A DNA stretch of 12,469 nt, taken from NCBI GenBank assembly GCA_964245425.1, contig CAXTMV010000169.1, positions 1 through 12,469 of the forward strand, given 5' to 3'. A program made the position numbers and the translations under genes. The stretch comes from JACMLD01 sp964245425. GTDB lineage: Bacteria > Bacteroidota > Bacteroidia > Chitinophagales > Chitinophagaceae. This document shows, piece by piece, positions 6,201 to 12,469 of the stretch (its first letter is position 1; each line of letters begins with the position of its first letter). The notes under the pieces were generated by a model. The model made no database searches and was not told where the DNA came from. It saw nothing but the letters and a program-made list of their open reading frames with translations.

Positions 6201-6947
6201 ATGCAAAACAAAGAACTCCGGCTGGCGGTATTAATCGATGCCGATAATATACCTTACAGCAATGTGAGGGGCATGATGGAAGAGATTGCCAAATACGGCA
6301 CCCCCANNNNNNNNNNTATTTATGGCGACTGGACCAAGCCTACCCTCAGCGGATGGAAAACAGTACTGCTGGAAAATGCCATTACACCCATTCAGCAATA
6401 CAGTTATACAACAGGAAAGAATTCTTCTGACTCGGCGATGATCATCGACGCCATGGATATTTTATACAGCGGACGGGCAGACGGGTTTTGTATTGTGAGC
6501 AGCGACAGCGATTTTACCCGGCTGGCTACCCGCCTGCGCGAAGCCGGTATGCAGGTGATTGGCATCGGGCAAAAGAAAACGCCCCATCCTTTTATTGTGG
6601 CCTGCGATAAATTCATTTACCTGGAAATCATTGCTACCTTTTCTGCCGAAACCGTTACTGTAACCAAAGAGACCACGGTTATACCCAAGCCGGCCGCTCC
6701 AAAGGCCGATAAGGAAGTAATACAGCTGATAGCCGCTACCATTGCCGACCTGGCCGATGAAAATGGCTGGGCTTTCCTCGGTGAAGTAGGTGCCCTGCTC
6801 CTAAAGAAAAAACCGGATTTTGACCCGCGCAACTATGGCTTTGTAAAACTAACACCCCTGATAAAATCGCTGGGACAATTTGATATCGACGAGCGTGAAA
6901 CAGACAAGAAGGGCATCAAACTTATCTATATAAGATTGAAAGTGTAA
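6201..6947 (+). CDS. NYN-domain (LabA/DUF88-like) nuclease with LOTUS/OST-HTH-like C-terminus
   Basis: The 248-residue protein has an N-terminal NYN domain, a PIN-like RNase fold. Visible motifs are VLIDADNIP (10-18), IYGDWT (40-45), a KNSSDSAMIIDAMD block (73-86) and VSSDSDFTRLATRLRE (99-114). The acidic residues expected to hold metal are present: Asp13, Asp77 and Asp102/Asp104. A Thr/Pro/Lys/Ala-rich linker (about 150-175) leads to a helical winged-helix-like region (about 175-245) resembling the LOTUS/OST-HTH domain often joined to NYN domains and linked to RNA (including G-quadruplex) binding. The expected role is cytoplasmic RNA processing or decay; substrates are unknown. Ten Ns interrupt residues 36-39, and the frame is kept if the gap really is 10 bases. 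It converges with the TonB-receptor-like gene 70 bases later. Confidence 0.88.
   Translation: MQNKELRLAVLIDADNIPYSNVRGMMEEIAKYGTPXXXXIYGDWTKPTLSGWKTVLLENAITPIQQYSYTTGKNSSDSAMIIDAMDILYSGRADGFCIVSSDSDFTRLATRLREAGMQVIGIGQKKTPHPFIVACDKFIYLEIIATFSAETVTVTKETTVIPKPAAPKADKEVIQLIAATIADLADENGWAFLGEVGALLLKKKPDFDPRNYGFVKLTPLIKSLGQFDIDERETDKKGIKLIYIRLKV
6307..6316. other. 10-base N run inside the NYN gene
   Basis: Undetermined bases between the first helix and the IYGDW strand of the NYN domain. The reading frame continues normally on both sides if the gap is exactly 10 bases, and the number of missing residues (four) fits the family. Confidence 0.99.
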
Positions 6948-7017
6948 GGTTGGAGGTTTACGGTTGCTTTGGGAAGCATTGCCGCAAAACTTTAAACGCA
7001 GAACCTAGCATGTTAAA

Positions 7018-9519
7018 CTAGTTCGTCTCCGGCGCATGGCTTTCCCCTTCTTCTTTGTCTTTCTTGAATTCCAGTTTACCGAATTTATACGTAAAGCTTA
7101 CCCCGAAAGAGCGGAAAGGCAGTTGCCGCAGGCTGTACAAAACAAACTGCTGGCCAATTACCTCGGTCTCCTGTTTCACATATTTGTTAAAGGGATTGGT
7201 AGTAGTAAAACCAACGCTGCCTTTCTTATTCCAGATCAGTTTCCGGAAAGCGAAATTATAGGAAGTAAAAGAAGGATATTTTCCCTGTACTTCATTGCGC
7301 GGAGAATTGAAATTGCCGAAGAATTCGGCCACCAGCGTTTTACTGGCCTGGTAGCTGGCATTGAGGTTAATACGGTAATTAAAGCTGTTGGCGCTGCTGT
7401 TGCTCACAAAACGGTTAATGATATATTTATCAAATAAAGACAGGTTGCTGCGCAGCGTAAACTTTTCCCCTATTGGCAAAGACCCATACAGGCTCAGCCC
7501 GAATACATGTTCAGTACCGATGTTCTCAAATGTATTCACCGATACATTACTGTACAACGAATCGCCCACTTTAAAGGAAGGATAATACACCACATAAGGT
7601 TGTATGTCGCCACGCGAGCCACGGTAAAACAGGTTCACATTCAGCGAAGCGCCCTTTTCAAAATTCCGGCTGTATCCCAGTTCGGCGTTGTCGCCAATTT
7701 CTGGTTGCAGATTGGGATTGCCCTGGCTGATATTCTTCGGATCCAATGCGTTGATAAAGGGGTTCAGGAATTGGTAATTGGGCCGCTGGATGCGGCGGCT
7801 GTAACTGAGTTTCAGTGTCTGGTTGTCGCCAAAATGATGCGCAAACAATAAAGAAGGCGCAAAGGTATTGTAACCCGGAACAGCTGTATTAGCCGCTTTT
7901 GAGAAATCCGCTTCTGTCTGGGTTCGTTCGTACCGAAGCCCGCTTTTAACTTCCAGCCATTTACCGACAGGGAAAGTCAGCGATGCATAGCCCGCATATA
8001 CCTGGCGCCGGTAATGCAGGGTATTCGACTGCGTACTGTCGTATTTGTAGTCAGTGGCCGGCGGCGCATATCCATATACGTCAGAAGCGCTCTGGATATC
8101 ACGCATGCCTGCTTTGGCACCCGTCTCCAATTTTACATTCGGGGCAATGGGTTGCACATAGTCGATCACCAGTTCCATACCATGGTCACGGCCGGGGTTG
8201 CTGCTCTGCAAGGCACTGGTTAGCGTATCGCCCGCCGCATTGAATTGCTGCTGCGTAAAATGCTGGTTAGAATTGCCGTAACTGCTGTTGAATTGGGCAG
8301 TGAGCTCCTGGTCCTCTTTTGCAAATGTTTTTTTATAGTTGAGGCTGTAGTCGTACGATTTAACATTGAAATGATTATCGGGTATAAAACTGCTTTTTAC
8401 AATTGATTGCTGTACGCCGGGGTTTTGCAGGGTCTCTGTGATCAGCTGCTGGTTATTGATGCCAGTACCCTCGTTGCCAAAATAATCGTACCCGAAATTA
8501 CCCGATAAATTATTGCGTTTATTAATCTCCCATTCAAATCCAAGACCGGCCTGCATTCCGCTACGGTGGAATTTGCTGTATCCATCCTGTAATAAATTAC
8601 TGTGCGTTTGCGAAAGGGTGTCAACAGAACTCCGGTTTAAACTTTTAATAGTGGTAGAGTTCAGCTGGCCGTTGCCGCTGAGATAACCATTCAGGCCAAA
8701 ATGTCCCTTGCGGGCATGCAGGTTCAGCGAACCGTTCTCCAGGCGGCTGCCCACAGACAGGTTGATATTGCCATTAATGCCTCGTACCCGGCTGTCCTTT
8801 AAAATAATATTGATGATACCGCCTGTACCTTCCGCATCATACTTAGCGCCAGGGCTGGTAATTACTTCGATGCTTTTTATCTGGCTGGCAGGTATCGACT
8901 GCAGGGCTTCCGACAGCGAGTTGCCAAATATGCTGGATGGCTTGCCGTTGATCAGGAACCGGATATTGGCATTGCCCTGCAGTTCTACATTTCCATCTGC
9001 GTCTACAGATACCTGTGGTATCTTCTTCAGCAGATCGGTAGCCACGCCGCCCTGGGCGGTTACGTCTTTTTCTGCGTTGTATACCATTTTATCAATCTTG
9101 TTCTCGATAAGTGGCTTTTGTGCTACCACGGTAACCGTTTCCAGCGTATGGGCTTTTTTAATAAGAAGGATGTCTTTCAGGCGGAGGGCTGCCTGTTTGC
9201 TGCTGATCTTGGCCGTTAGGGTATCTGGTTCATAACCAATAAAATCTACTATTATCTGGTAACTGCCGGTATCCAGGTCAGTCATGTTAAAAAAACCTTT
9301 GTTGTTGGTGGTAGTGCCGTTTACCGGCTTCTTATTGCCATTGGCAAACAGGGCAATGCTGGCATATTCTACCGGGGCTTTGGAAACCGCGTCTGTTACC
9401 CTTCCGGAAATACCTGGCTTCTTTATTTCCGGCGCATCTGCCTGCGCATTTGCCAAAAATCCTAATAATAAGAACAGCTGAAATACCGCAAGGTATTTTG
9501 CATAGGTATGTTTTCTCAT
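7018..9519 (-). CDS. TonB-dependent-receptor-like outer-membrane beta-barrel protein
   Basis: The 833-residue product has a signal peptide (1-26), then a carboxypeptidase-regulatory-like beta-sandwich (about 36-110, GISGRVTDAVSKAPVEYASI onward). Next is a plug-like domain (about 125-240) with ETVTVVAQKP, LLKKIPQVSVDADGNVELQG, FLINGKPSS and IEVITSPGAKYDAEGTGGIINI, and finally a long beta-barrel ending in an aromatic strand GVSFTYKFG with a charged tail. This is the Bacteroidota 'outer membrane beta-barrel' subgroup of TonB-linked receptors, which import or bind an unidentified ligand. No SusD-like partner, sigma factor or anti-sigma gene is adjacent, so it is an orphan receptor and not part of a glycan-use locus. 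The ATG at 9519 is chosen because a TTG three codons earlier adds only MQP to the same signal peptide. Confidence 0.92.
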   Translation of the reverse strand: MRKHTYAKYLAVFQLFLLLGFLANAQADAPEIKKPGISGRVTDAVSKAPVEYASIALFANGNKKPVNGTTTNNKGFFNMTDLDTGSYQIIVDFIGYEPDTLTAKISSKQAALRLKDILLIKKAHTLETVTVVAQKPLIENKIDKMVYNAEKDVTAQGGVATDLLKKIPQVSVDADGNVELQGNANIRFLINGKPSSIFGNSLSEALQSIPASQIKSIEVITSPGAKYDAEGTGGIINIILKDSRVRGINGNINLSVGSRLENGSLNLHARKGHFGLNGYLSGNGQLNSTTIKSLNRSSVDTLSQTHSNLLQDGYSKFHRSGMQAGLGFEWEINKRNNLSGNFGYDYFGNEGTGINNQQLITETLQNPGVQQSIVKSSFIPDNHFNVKSYDYSLNYKKTFAKEDQELTAQFNSSYGNSNQHFTQQQFNAAGDTLTSALQSSNPGRDHGMELVIDYVQPIAPNVKLETGAKAGMRDIQSASDVYGYAPPATDYKYDSTQSNTLHYRRQVYAGYASLTFPVGKWLEVKSGLRYERTQTEADFSKAANTAVPGYNTFAPSLLFAHHFGDNQTLKLSYSRRIQRPNYQFLNPFINALDPKNISQGNPNLQPEIGDNAELGYSRNFEKGASLNVNLFYRGSRGDIQPYVVYYPSFKVGDSLYSNVSVNTFENIGTEHVFGLSLYGSLPIGEKFTLRSNLSLFDKYIINRFVSNSSANSFNYRINLNASYQASKTLVAEFFGNFNSPRNEVQGKYPSFTSYNFAFRKLIWNKKGSVGFTTTNPFNKYVKQETEVIGQQFVLYSLRQLPFRSFGVSFTYKFGKLEFKKDKEEGESHAPETN

Positions 9520-10023
9520 CGGTTGCAAAAATGCATAACAATTCTGAATTAAAATTGAAGATTTGATAACCGGTAGCGCGCAGCGCTAAGCTAATAGCCG
9601 TTAGCTTTTAGCCGATAGGCAGGTTAAAAAAATACGCGGGAATTTTAATACCGAAAATTGGTTCAGTTGGCAGTATCATAGCTCGCAAAACCGGCAGCTT
9701 ACAGCTGAGGGCTGGCAGCAAAAAAAAAGGGACCAGGATAAAAATCCAGCCCCGTTTTAAATCCAATATCCTATGAAAAACCATTGATAGCTTTTCAAAA
9801 CCCATGCCGCTAAATGTTGCGCTGGCCTGCGCCGTAAATACGTTGCTTATTCCTGTTTAGGGAAAAATCCATTCCATTTTGGGAAGGAAAATTCAAAAGT
9901 AAAAAGCAACAACGCCGCAGCCTTTGCACTGACATGCTGCGTAGGGGCTTTTGAATGTTGCGTTTTGACTGTTGCGTTTACTTACACATTGCAACATTTC
10001 CCCGCTCTTCTTGTTATTCAACC
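9520..10023. other. 504-bp divergent intergenic region with small hairpins
   Basis: This region lies between the receptor gene (leftward) and the flavin monooxygenase gene (rightward). It holds three short perfect hairpins: AGCGC-GCA-GCGCT (9575-9587), AAGCTAA-6 bases-TTAGCTT (9588-9607) and CAGCT-TAC-AGCTG (9695-9707). Nearby are TAGCC/TTAGC words that resemble decayed dispersed intergenic repeats. An A8 run is at 9721-9728. A 10-mer TGTTGCGTTT is repeated at 9956-9965 and 9970-9979 just before the monooxygenase gene. No promoter with both consensus boxes was found, and the short ORFs on either strand look random. Confidence 0.5.
9956..9979. repeat. Direct repeat of TGTTGCGTTT upstream of the monooxygenase gene
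   Basis: Two identical 10-mers start 14 bases apart, 45 bases before the ATG, and a reverse-oriented GCAAC follows near 9991. They could be binding sites for a regulator of the monooxygenase gene; this is unproven. Confidence 0.45.
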
Positions 10024-11022
10024 ATGCAGTTACAATTGAGTGTGCTTGATCAAACGCCCATACGCCGGGGCAGCGATGCGGTGGAATCCCTGCAGGAGTC
10101 GGTAGAACTGGTAAAACTCGCAGAAAAGCTGGGTTATACCCGCTATTGGCTGAGCGAACACCACAATACCCTGAGCCTGGCCGGTGCTGCACCGGAAATA
10201 TTAATCGCCAGGCTGGCCGCTGAAACCAACCATATCCGGCTTGGTTCGGGCGGTATCATGCTGCCCAATCACAGTGCTTTAAAAGTAGCAGAGAATTTTC
10301 GCTTGCTGGAAGCACTCTATCCCAACCGCATCGACCTGGGCATTGGCCGCGCGCCCGGTGGCGATCGCCTCACTTCACGCCTCTTAAACCCTTCCAACGA
10401 TTTTGATCCGAAACGGTACATCGAGCAGATCGAAGACCTCCGGCTTTTTCTAACGGACACTGCCGGCGAAGGAAATGCGCAGGGGAAAATCCGGGCAATT
10501 CCGAAAATTAATACTGTACCTGCCTTGTGGATGCTGACCAGCAGCGGTGAAAGTGCTTACCTGGCGGCACATACCGGGATGGCGCTGGGTTTCGCGCAAT
10601 TCATCAATCCCATTGGTGGTGCTGAAGCGGTTAGGCAATACCGTCAGCGGTTCAGGGCTTCTGCTTTACTGGCATCGCCGCAGGCCAATGTGGGTGTTTT
10701 TATCTTTTGTTCAGAAAAGGAAGAAACGGTGGCGCGTACACAAGCTGTTATGGATTATCGCTTCCTGGGTTTTGAAAAAGGAAGAACAGACGATATGCCC
10801 GATTATGAAACCGCCCGCCAGTATAATTATTCACCTGCCGAATGGCAACGGGTATTGTACAACCGCCAGCGCACCATCATGGGCACACCCGGGCAGGTAA
10901 AAGAAAAAATAACAGCATTGGCAAAAGAACTGGACGTAACAGAAGTGATGGCCGCTACATTTGCTGAAAGCCGCGAAGATCGCTTCCGGAGTTACGAATT
11001 ACTGGCTGGTTTATTTAACTGA
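10024..11022 (+). CDS. Luciferase-like (LLM class) flavin-dependent oxidoreductase
   Basis: The 332-residue protein has the bacterial-luciferase-like TIM-barrel fold. Motifs are LSVLDQTPIRRG (4-15), GYTRYWLSEHHN (37-48), IRLGSGGIMLPNHSALKVAENF (71-92) and RIDLGIGRAPGG (102-113), with a C-terminal GTPGQVKEKI segment. These match the single-subunit FMN-dependent LLM branch annotated as MsnO8-like in many genomes. It should use reduced FMN and O2 to oxidise an unknown small molecule; light emission is not expected. It is cytoplasmic, with no signal peptide. The ATG at 10024 is preferred over an in-frame ATG at 9955 because family alignments begin at the MQLQLSVLD strand and the extra 23 residues look random. 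It stands alone with no cognate flavin reductase beside it. Confidence 0.88.
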   Translation: MQLQLSVLDQTPIRRGSDAVESLQESVELVKLAEKLGYTRYWLSEHHNTLSLAGAAPEILIARLAAETNHIRLGSGGIMLPNHSALKVAENFRLLEALYPNRIDLGIGRAPGGDRLTSRLLNPSNDFDPKRYIEQIEDLRLFLTDTAGEGNAQGKIRAIPKINTVPALWMLTSSGESAYLAAHTGMALGFAQFINPIGGAEAVRQYRQRFRASALLASPQANVGVFIFCSEKEETVARTQAVMDYRFLGFEKGRTDDMPDYETARQYNYSPAEWQRVLYNRQRTIMGTPGQVKEKITALAKELDVTEVMAATFAESREDRFRSYELLAGLFN

Positions 11023-11064
11023 AGTTTGCCAATTCCTCGTCTTCCATCCTTCCAAATCATGGTC

Positions 11065-11096
11065 AAAAAGGGGCCAGCACTTGCGCGCATGGCCCC
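11065..11096 (-). terminator. Terminator-like hairpin, minus strand
   Basis: Stem GGGGCCA / TGGCCCC with a 13-base loop. On the minus strand it is followed at once by five Ts (plus-strand A run 11065-11069). It lies 12 bases after the stop of the 43-codon minus-strand ORF and 47 bases after the plus-strand monooxygenase gene, so it may terminate either; the T run favours the minus strand. Confidence 0.6.
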
Positions 11097-11108
11097 GGGA
11101 TTAGGGTT

Positions 11109-11240
11109 TTATTTTATAAAGGTTGTCTGTTTTACCGGCAACCGGTACTGGTTGTGCTGAATGCTAACAGGGCATAGACTTTTTTTTGCCAAAGGACCAA
11201 CTACCAACAACTGCAGGAAAGAGACCAGTATTGCTTTCAT
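11109..11240 (-). CDS. Possible 43-residue small protein (tentative)
   Basis: An ATG at 11240 opens a short frame whose N-terminus, MKAILVSFLQLLVVGPLA, looks like a signal peptide or membrane anchor, followed by a polar tail with one Cys and the stop at 11109. The downstream T-tailed hairpin supports a transcript in this direction. Against it, no promoter or family match is visible. After an A8 run (read GGCAAAAAAAAG on this strand) the other two frames also give plausible exported-protein fragments, one ending in QPVPVAGKTDNLYKIKP. It may therefore be a gene decayed by frameshifts, or a sequencing slip. No function is proposed. Confidence 0.3.
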   Translation of the reverse strand: MKAILVSFLQLLVVGPLAKKSLCPVSIQHNQYRLPVKQTTFIK

Positions 11241-11333
11241 ATGTACGAATTTGATTACCTGGTTGGTTTCAATACCGGTGCCAAATCACAGCCGTATGAC
11301 GCACAGTTTTTTACACAATAAGATAGGCTGCAT

Positions 11334-11359
11334 CTATTCCCGAAATGGGAATAGTTTTT
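11334..11359 (+). terminator. Intrinsic terminator-like hairpin, plus strand
   Basis: A perfect 8-bp stem CTATTCCC / GGGAATAG with loop GAAAT is followed by five Ts at 11355-11359. It is about 310 bases downstream of the monooxygenase stop with no plus-strand gene in between, so what transcript it ends is unclear. Confidence 0.6.
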
Positions 11360-11383
11360 ATTTCCGGGAGGTTGACTCCCAAC

Positions 11384-11406
11384 AAAAAGCCCCTGCCAGG
11401 GGCTTT
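11384..11406 (-). terminator. Terminator of the Cys-rich exported protein gene
   Basis: An 8-bp stem AAAGCCCC / GGGGCTTT with loop TGCCA lies 30 bases after the minus-strand stop at 11437. On that strand the stem runs into a T5 tract. A further small hairpin GGGAG / CTCCC (11366-11380) follows. Confidence 0.85.
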
Positions 11407-11436
11407 AAAACGTAGCACATACGGTTCACAAATTTA

Positions 11437-11778
11437 TCAGGCTGCCTTCTTTACGGGCGCTGCAGCGTGGGTTGCACATAATTTCCGGGTCATTTGTGTA
11501 GTGGCGCCGCCGCAGGTGGGGCATTTACCAGGTTTGCTACCGGTTGCCTTTACACAATGCTGGCAATAATACGTTCCCAGCTGAACTTTCTCCGTTTTAT
11601 CATCGGCACAGGCGCCTCCGTCTTTTGTGATCTTGAAACAGGTAGGGCAGGCCCAGGCAGCAGGATTCTGTACCTGTTTGTGTGCAGCAGTGGCGGAAGA
11701 ATCTTTCATCTTGCCAGCCTGTGAGAATCCGGCGGTAACCGCCAATAGTACGATTAACAGCAATAATAATTTTTTCAT
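11437..11778 (-). CDS. Exported Cys-rich putative metal-binding protein
   Basis: The 113-residue product has a signal peptide (MKK plus Leu-rich core to about residue 17, cleavage near Ser-Gln at 19-20) without a lipobox. The mature part has eight cysteines in pairs: CPTC (44-47), Cys57, CQHC (72-75), CPTC (86-89) and Cys101 near His104. The segment KPGKCPTCGGATTQM closely resembles the end of the heavy-metal-binding domain (YHxCPMHP...KPGKCPxCGMxL) found on CusB and copper ATPases, though the Met-His ligands of that domain are not all kept. It may bind zinc, copper or another soft metal in the periplasm, or fold as zinc ribbons; the first view is inference. It is a single-gene unit with a good promoter carrying two tandem palindromes, which suggests regulated expression. 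Confidence 0.82.
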   Translation of the reverse strand: MKKLLLLLIVLLAVTAGFSQAGKMKDSSATAAHKQVQNPAAWACPTCFKITKDGGACADDKTEKVQLGTYYCQHCVKATGSKPGKCPTCGGATTQMTRKLCATHAAAPVKKAA

Positions 11779-11794
11779 AAAACTGTTGTTTTGC

Positions 11795-11827
11795 CAAAGG
11801 TAACCGTATACGCACCGTATACGGCAA
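11795..11827 (-). promoter_or_regulatory. Promoter of the Cys-rich gene with palindromes in its spacer
   Basis: On the minus strand TTG (11825-11827), a 22-base spacer and a perfect TACCTTTG -7 box (11795-11802) match the Bacteroidota promoter pattern, 16 bases before the ATG. The spacer consists almost wholly of two copies of CGTATACG (11805-11812 and 11816-11823) set 11 bases apart, one turn of the helix. The second copy extends to the perfect 10-bp palindrome CCGTATACGG. Confidence 0.7.
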
Positions 11828-11836
11828 CGTTAACAA

Positions 11837-11866
11837 TTTGCTTGCAAGCGGCATTAATTATATTTA
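11837..11866 (+). promoter_or_regulatory. Promoter of the amidase gene with palindromic spacer
   Basis: TTTG (11837-11840), an 18-base spacer and TATATTTA (11859-11866, one mismatch to TAnnTTTG) lie 18 bases before the amidase ATG. The perfect 10-bp palindrome GCTTGCAAGC (11840-11849) begins at the last base of the upstream box, a position where a bound regulator would affect initiation. Confidence 0.55.
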
Positions 11867-11884
11867 CAGAAATTAATTATTTTG

Positions 11885-12469
11885 ATGCAATCTTCTTTTC
11901 TGCACCGCAACATGCAAAACTGCTTATGCCTGGCAGCCTGGTGGATGGTGGGCGCCTGCGCGGGCAATCCTTATACAAGCACCAACAAAATTTACCGCCA
12001 GCAGGCCAAAGCCTTTGCCCAGCAATTGCGCAATTTTCCTGTAACGGATTCCGTGCAACCACCCGCTTATGCAGTAGGCACTACGAATTTTAATTTGCGC
12101 AAGCCCAATTTTGTTATTATTCATCATACAGCGCAAAACAGCTGTGAGCAAACCCTGCAAACATTTACCCATCCGAAAACACAGGTAAGCGCACATTACG
12201 TGATTTGTAAAGATGGAACCATTCACCATATCCTGAATGATTACCTGCGAGCCTGGCATGGCGGCGCCGCCAAATGGGGTAACAGCACAGACATCAACAG
12301 CAACAGCATCGGCATAGAAATAGACAATAACGGCTTTGAAACATTTACAGACGCGCAAATAAACAGCCTGCTTCGCCTGCTGGCCATTTTGAAAAAAGAA
12401 TACAGTATACCTGCGGCCAATTTTATTGGCCATGCAGACATTGCCCCCGGCAGAAAAGTAGATCCCAAC
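11885..12469 (+). CDS. N-acetylmuramoyl-L-alanine amidase (Amidase_2), lipoprotein, 3' end outside window
   Basis: The frame is open from the ATG at 11885 to the right edge (195 codons, no stop), so the gene is partial. Amidase_2 enzymes cut the amide bond between N-acetylmuramic acid and the stem peptide of peptidoglycan. The zinc ligands are recognisable: His80 in FVIIHHTAQ, His183 in FIGHADIAPGRKVDP, and Asp193 ten residues later, the same spacing as in AmpD. Glu145 in SIGIEID and Lys191 are further conserved positions. The N-terminus has a short hydrophobic stretch with lipobox VGAC (Cys25), so it is probably an envelope lipoprotein working on periplasmic peptidoglycan or muropeptides. 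A second start at 11912 would shorten the signal peptide by nine residues and is equally possible. It is divergent from the Cys-rich gene. Confidence 0.92.
   Translation, partial: MQSSFLHRNMQNCLCLAAWWMVGACAGNPYTSTNKIYRQQAKAFAQQLRNFPVTDSVQPPAYAVGTTNFNLRKPNFVIIHHTAQNSCEQTLQTFTHPKTQVSAHYVICKDGTIHHILNDYLRAWHGGAAKWGNSTDINSNSIGIEIDNNGFETFTDAQINSLLRLLAILKKEYSIPAANFIGHADIAPGRKVDPN

Larger units (their letters stand above)
11023..11436. other. Intergenic region with several hairpins
   Basis: This 414-bp stretch holds a tentative 43-codon minus-strand ORF with its own terminator-like hairpin on the left, and three successive stem-loops on the right (11334-11406). Otherwise no protein-coding signal was found; the plus-strand 84-codon ORF at 11161-11415 has no family features and runs through the terminator hairpins. 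Confidence 0.6.

Noticed and set aside
6948..7017. Imperfect hairpin between the NYN and receptor genes as a terminator
   Set aside because: Pairing around GCTT-TGGG-AAGC is short with mismatches further out, and no T tract follows on either strand.
8708..9235. 175-codon plus-strand ORF inside the receptor gene
   Set aside because: It is antisense to strongly conserved plug-domain codons and shows no independent protein features.
9608..9805. 65-codon minus-strand ORF in the receptor/monooxygenase spacer
   Set aside because: It has a hydrophobic patch, but it runs through hairpins and an A8 tract, lacks a promoter and resembles no family.
10024..11022. Luciferase light-production gene
   Set aside because: LLM-class proteins share the fold, but no lux partners or aldehyde-supply genes are present; an ordinary flavin monooxygenase is more likely.
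11161..11415. 84-codon plus-strand ORF
   Set aside because: It crosses three hairpins, one of them with a terminator T tract, and has no recognisable features.
11924..12433. 169-codon minus-strand ORF (and a 75-codon one at 12241-12468)
   Set aside because: They are antisense to the amidase frame, whose zinc-ligand motifs are intact and which is open to the window edge.

Overview
The window looks like a chromosomal segment of a Bacteroidota bacterium, most likely Chitinophagaceae (Chitinophaga/Niastella-like). The evidence is an outer-membrane beta-barrel receptor with a carboxypeptidase-regulatory-like N-terminus, a DUF3500 protein, many exported lipoproteins, and promoter matches to the Bacteroidota TTG / TAnnTTTG type instead of sigma70 boxes. 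No tRNA, rRNA, CRISPR array, transposase or integrase was seen. Two 10-base N runs (2417-2426 and 6307-6316) interrupt coding sequence and are assembly gaps or masked bases.

Layout, left to right. (1) 135-536 (+) encodes an Asn/Gln-rich, probably disordered protein, followed by a hairpin terminator shared with the convergent genes. (2) 651-1523 (-) is a two-gene unit in which a small DUF2188 protein is followed without a spacer by a Rossmann-like protein resembling TIR/nucleoside-deoxyribosyltransferase folds. This is the best candidate for an undescribed, perhaps defensive, two-gene system. (3) A 76-nt imperfect hairpin at 1589-1664 separates it from msrA and msrB (-), two predicted lipoprotein methionine sulfoxide reductases in which only the catalytic cysteine survives in the enzyme domain. 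(4) 3261-4547 (+) is an Endonuclease Q-like PHP nuclease for damaged DNA, convergent with an exported DUF3500 protein (4614-5627, -). (5) 5880-6074 (+) encodes a tiny exported His/Arg-rich peptide with a strong terminator. (6) 6201-6947 (+) is a NYN-domain nuclease with a LOTUS-like C-terminal domain, convergent with a long TonB-receptor-like barrel protein (7018-9519, -). (7) A 504-bp spacer with small hairpins leads to a luciferase-like flavin monooxygenase (10024-11022, +). (8) On the right are a tentative 43-codon minus-strand ORF, a run of three hairpins, a Cys-rich exported putative metal-binding protein (-), and a divergent lipoprotein Amidase_2 that runs off the right edge.

The genes are mostly single transcription units and do not form one pathway. 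A shared theme is envelope maintenance and damage repair: exported MsrA/MsrB for oxidised protein, EndoQ for deaminated DNA, a peptidoglycan amidase, and small His- or Cys-rich exported proteins that could bind metals. The most striking regulatory region is 11795-11866, where two divergent Bacteroidota-type promoters each carry a perfect palindrome in the spacer between their two boxes.
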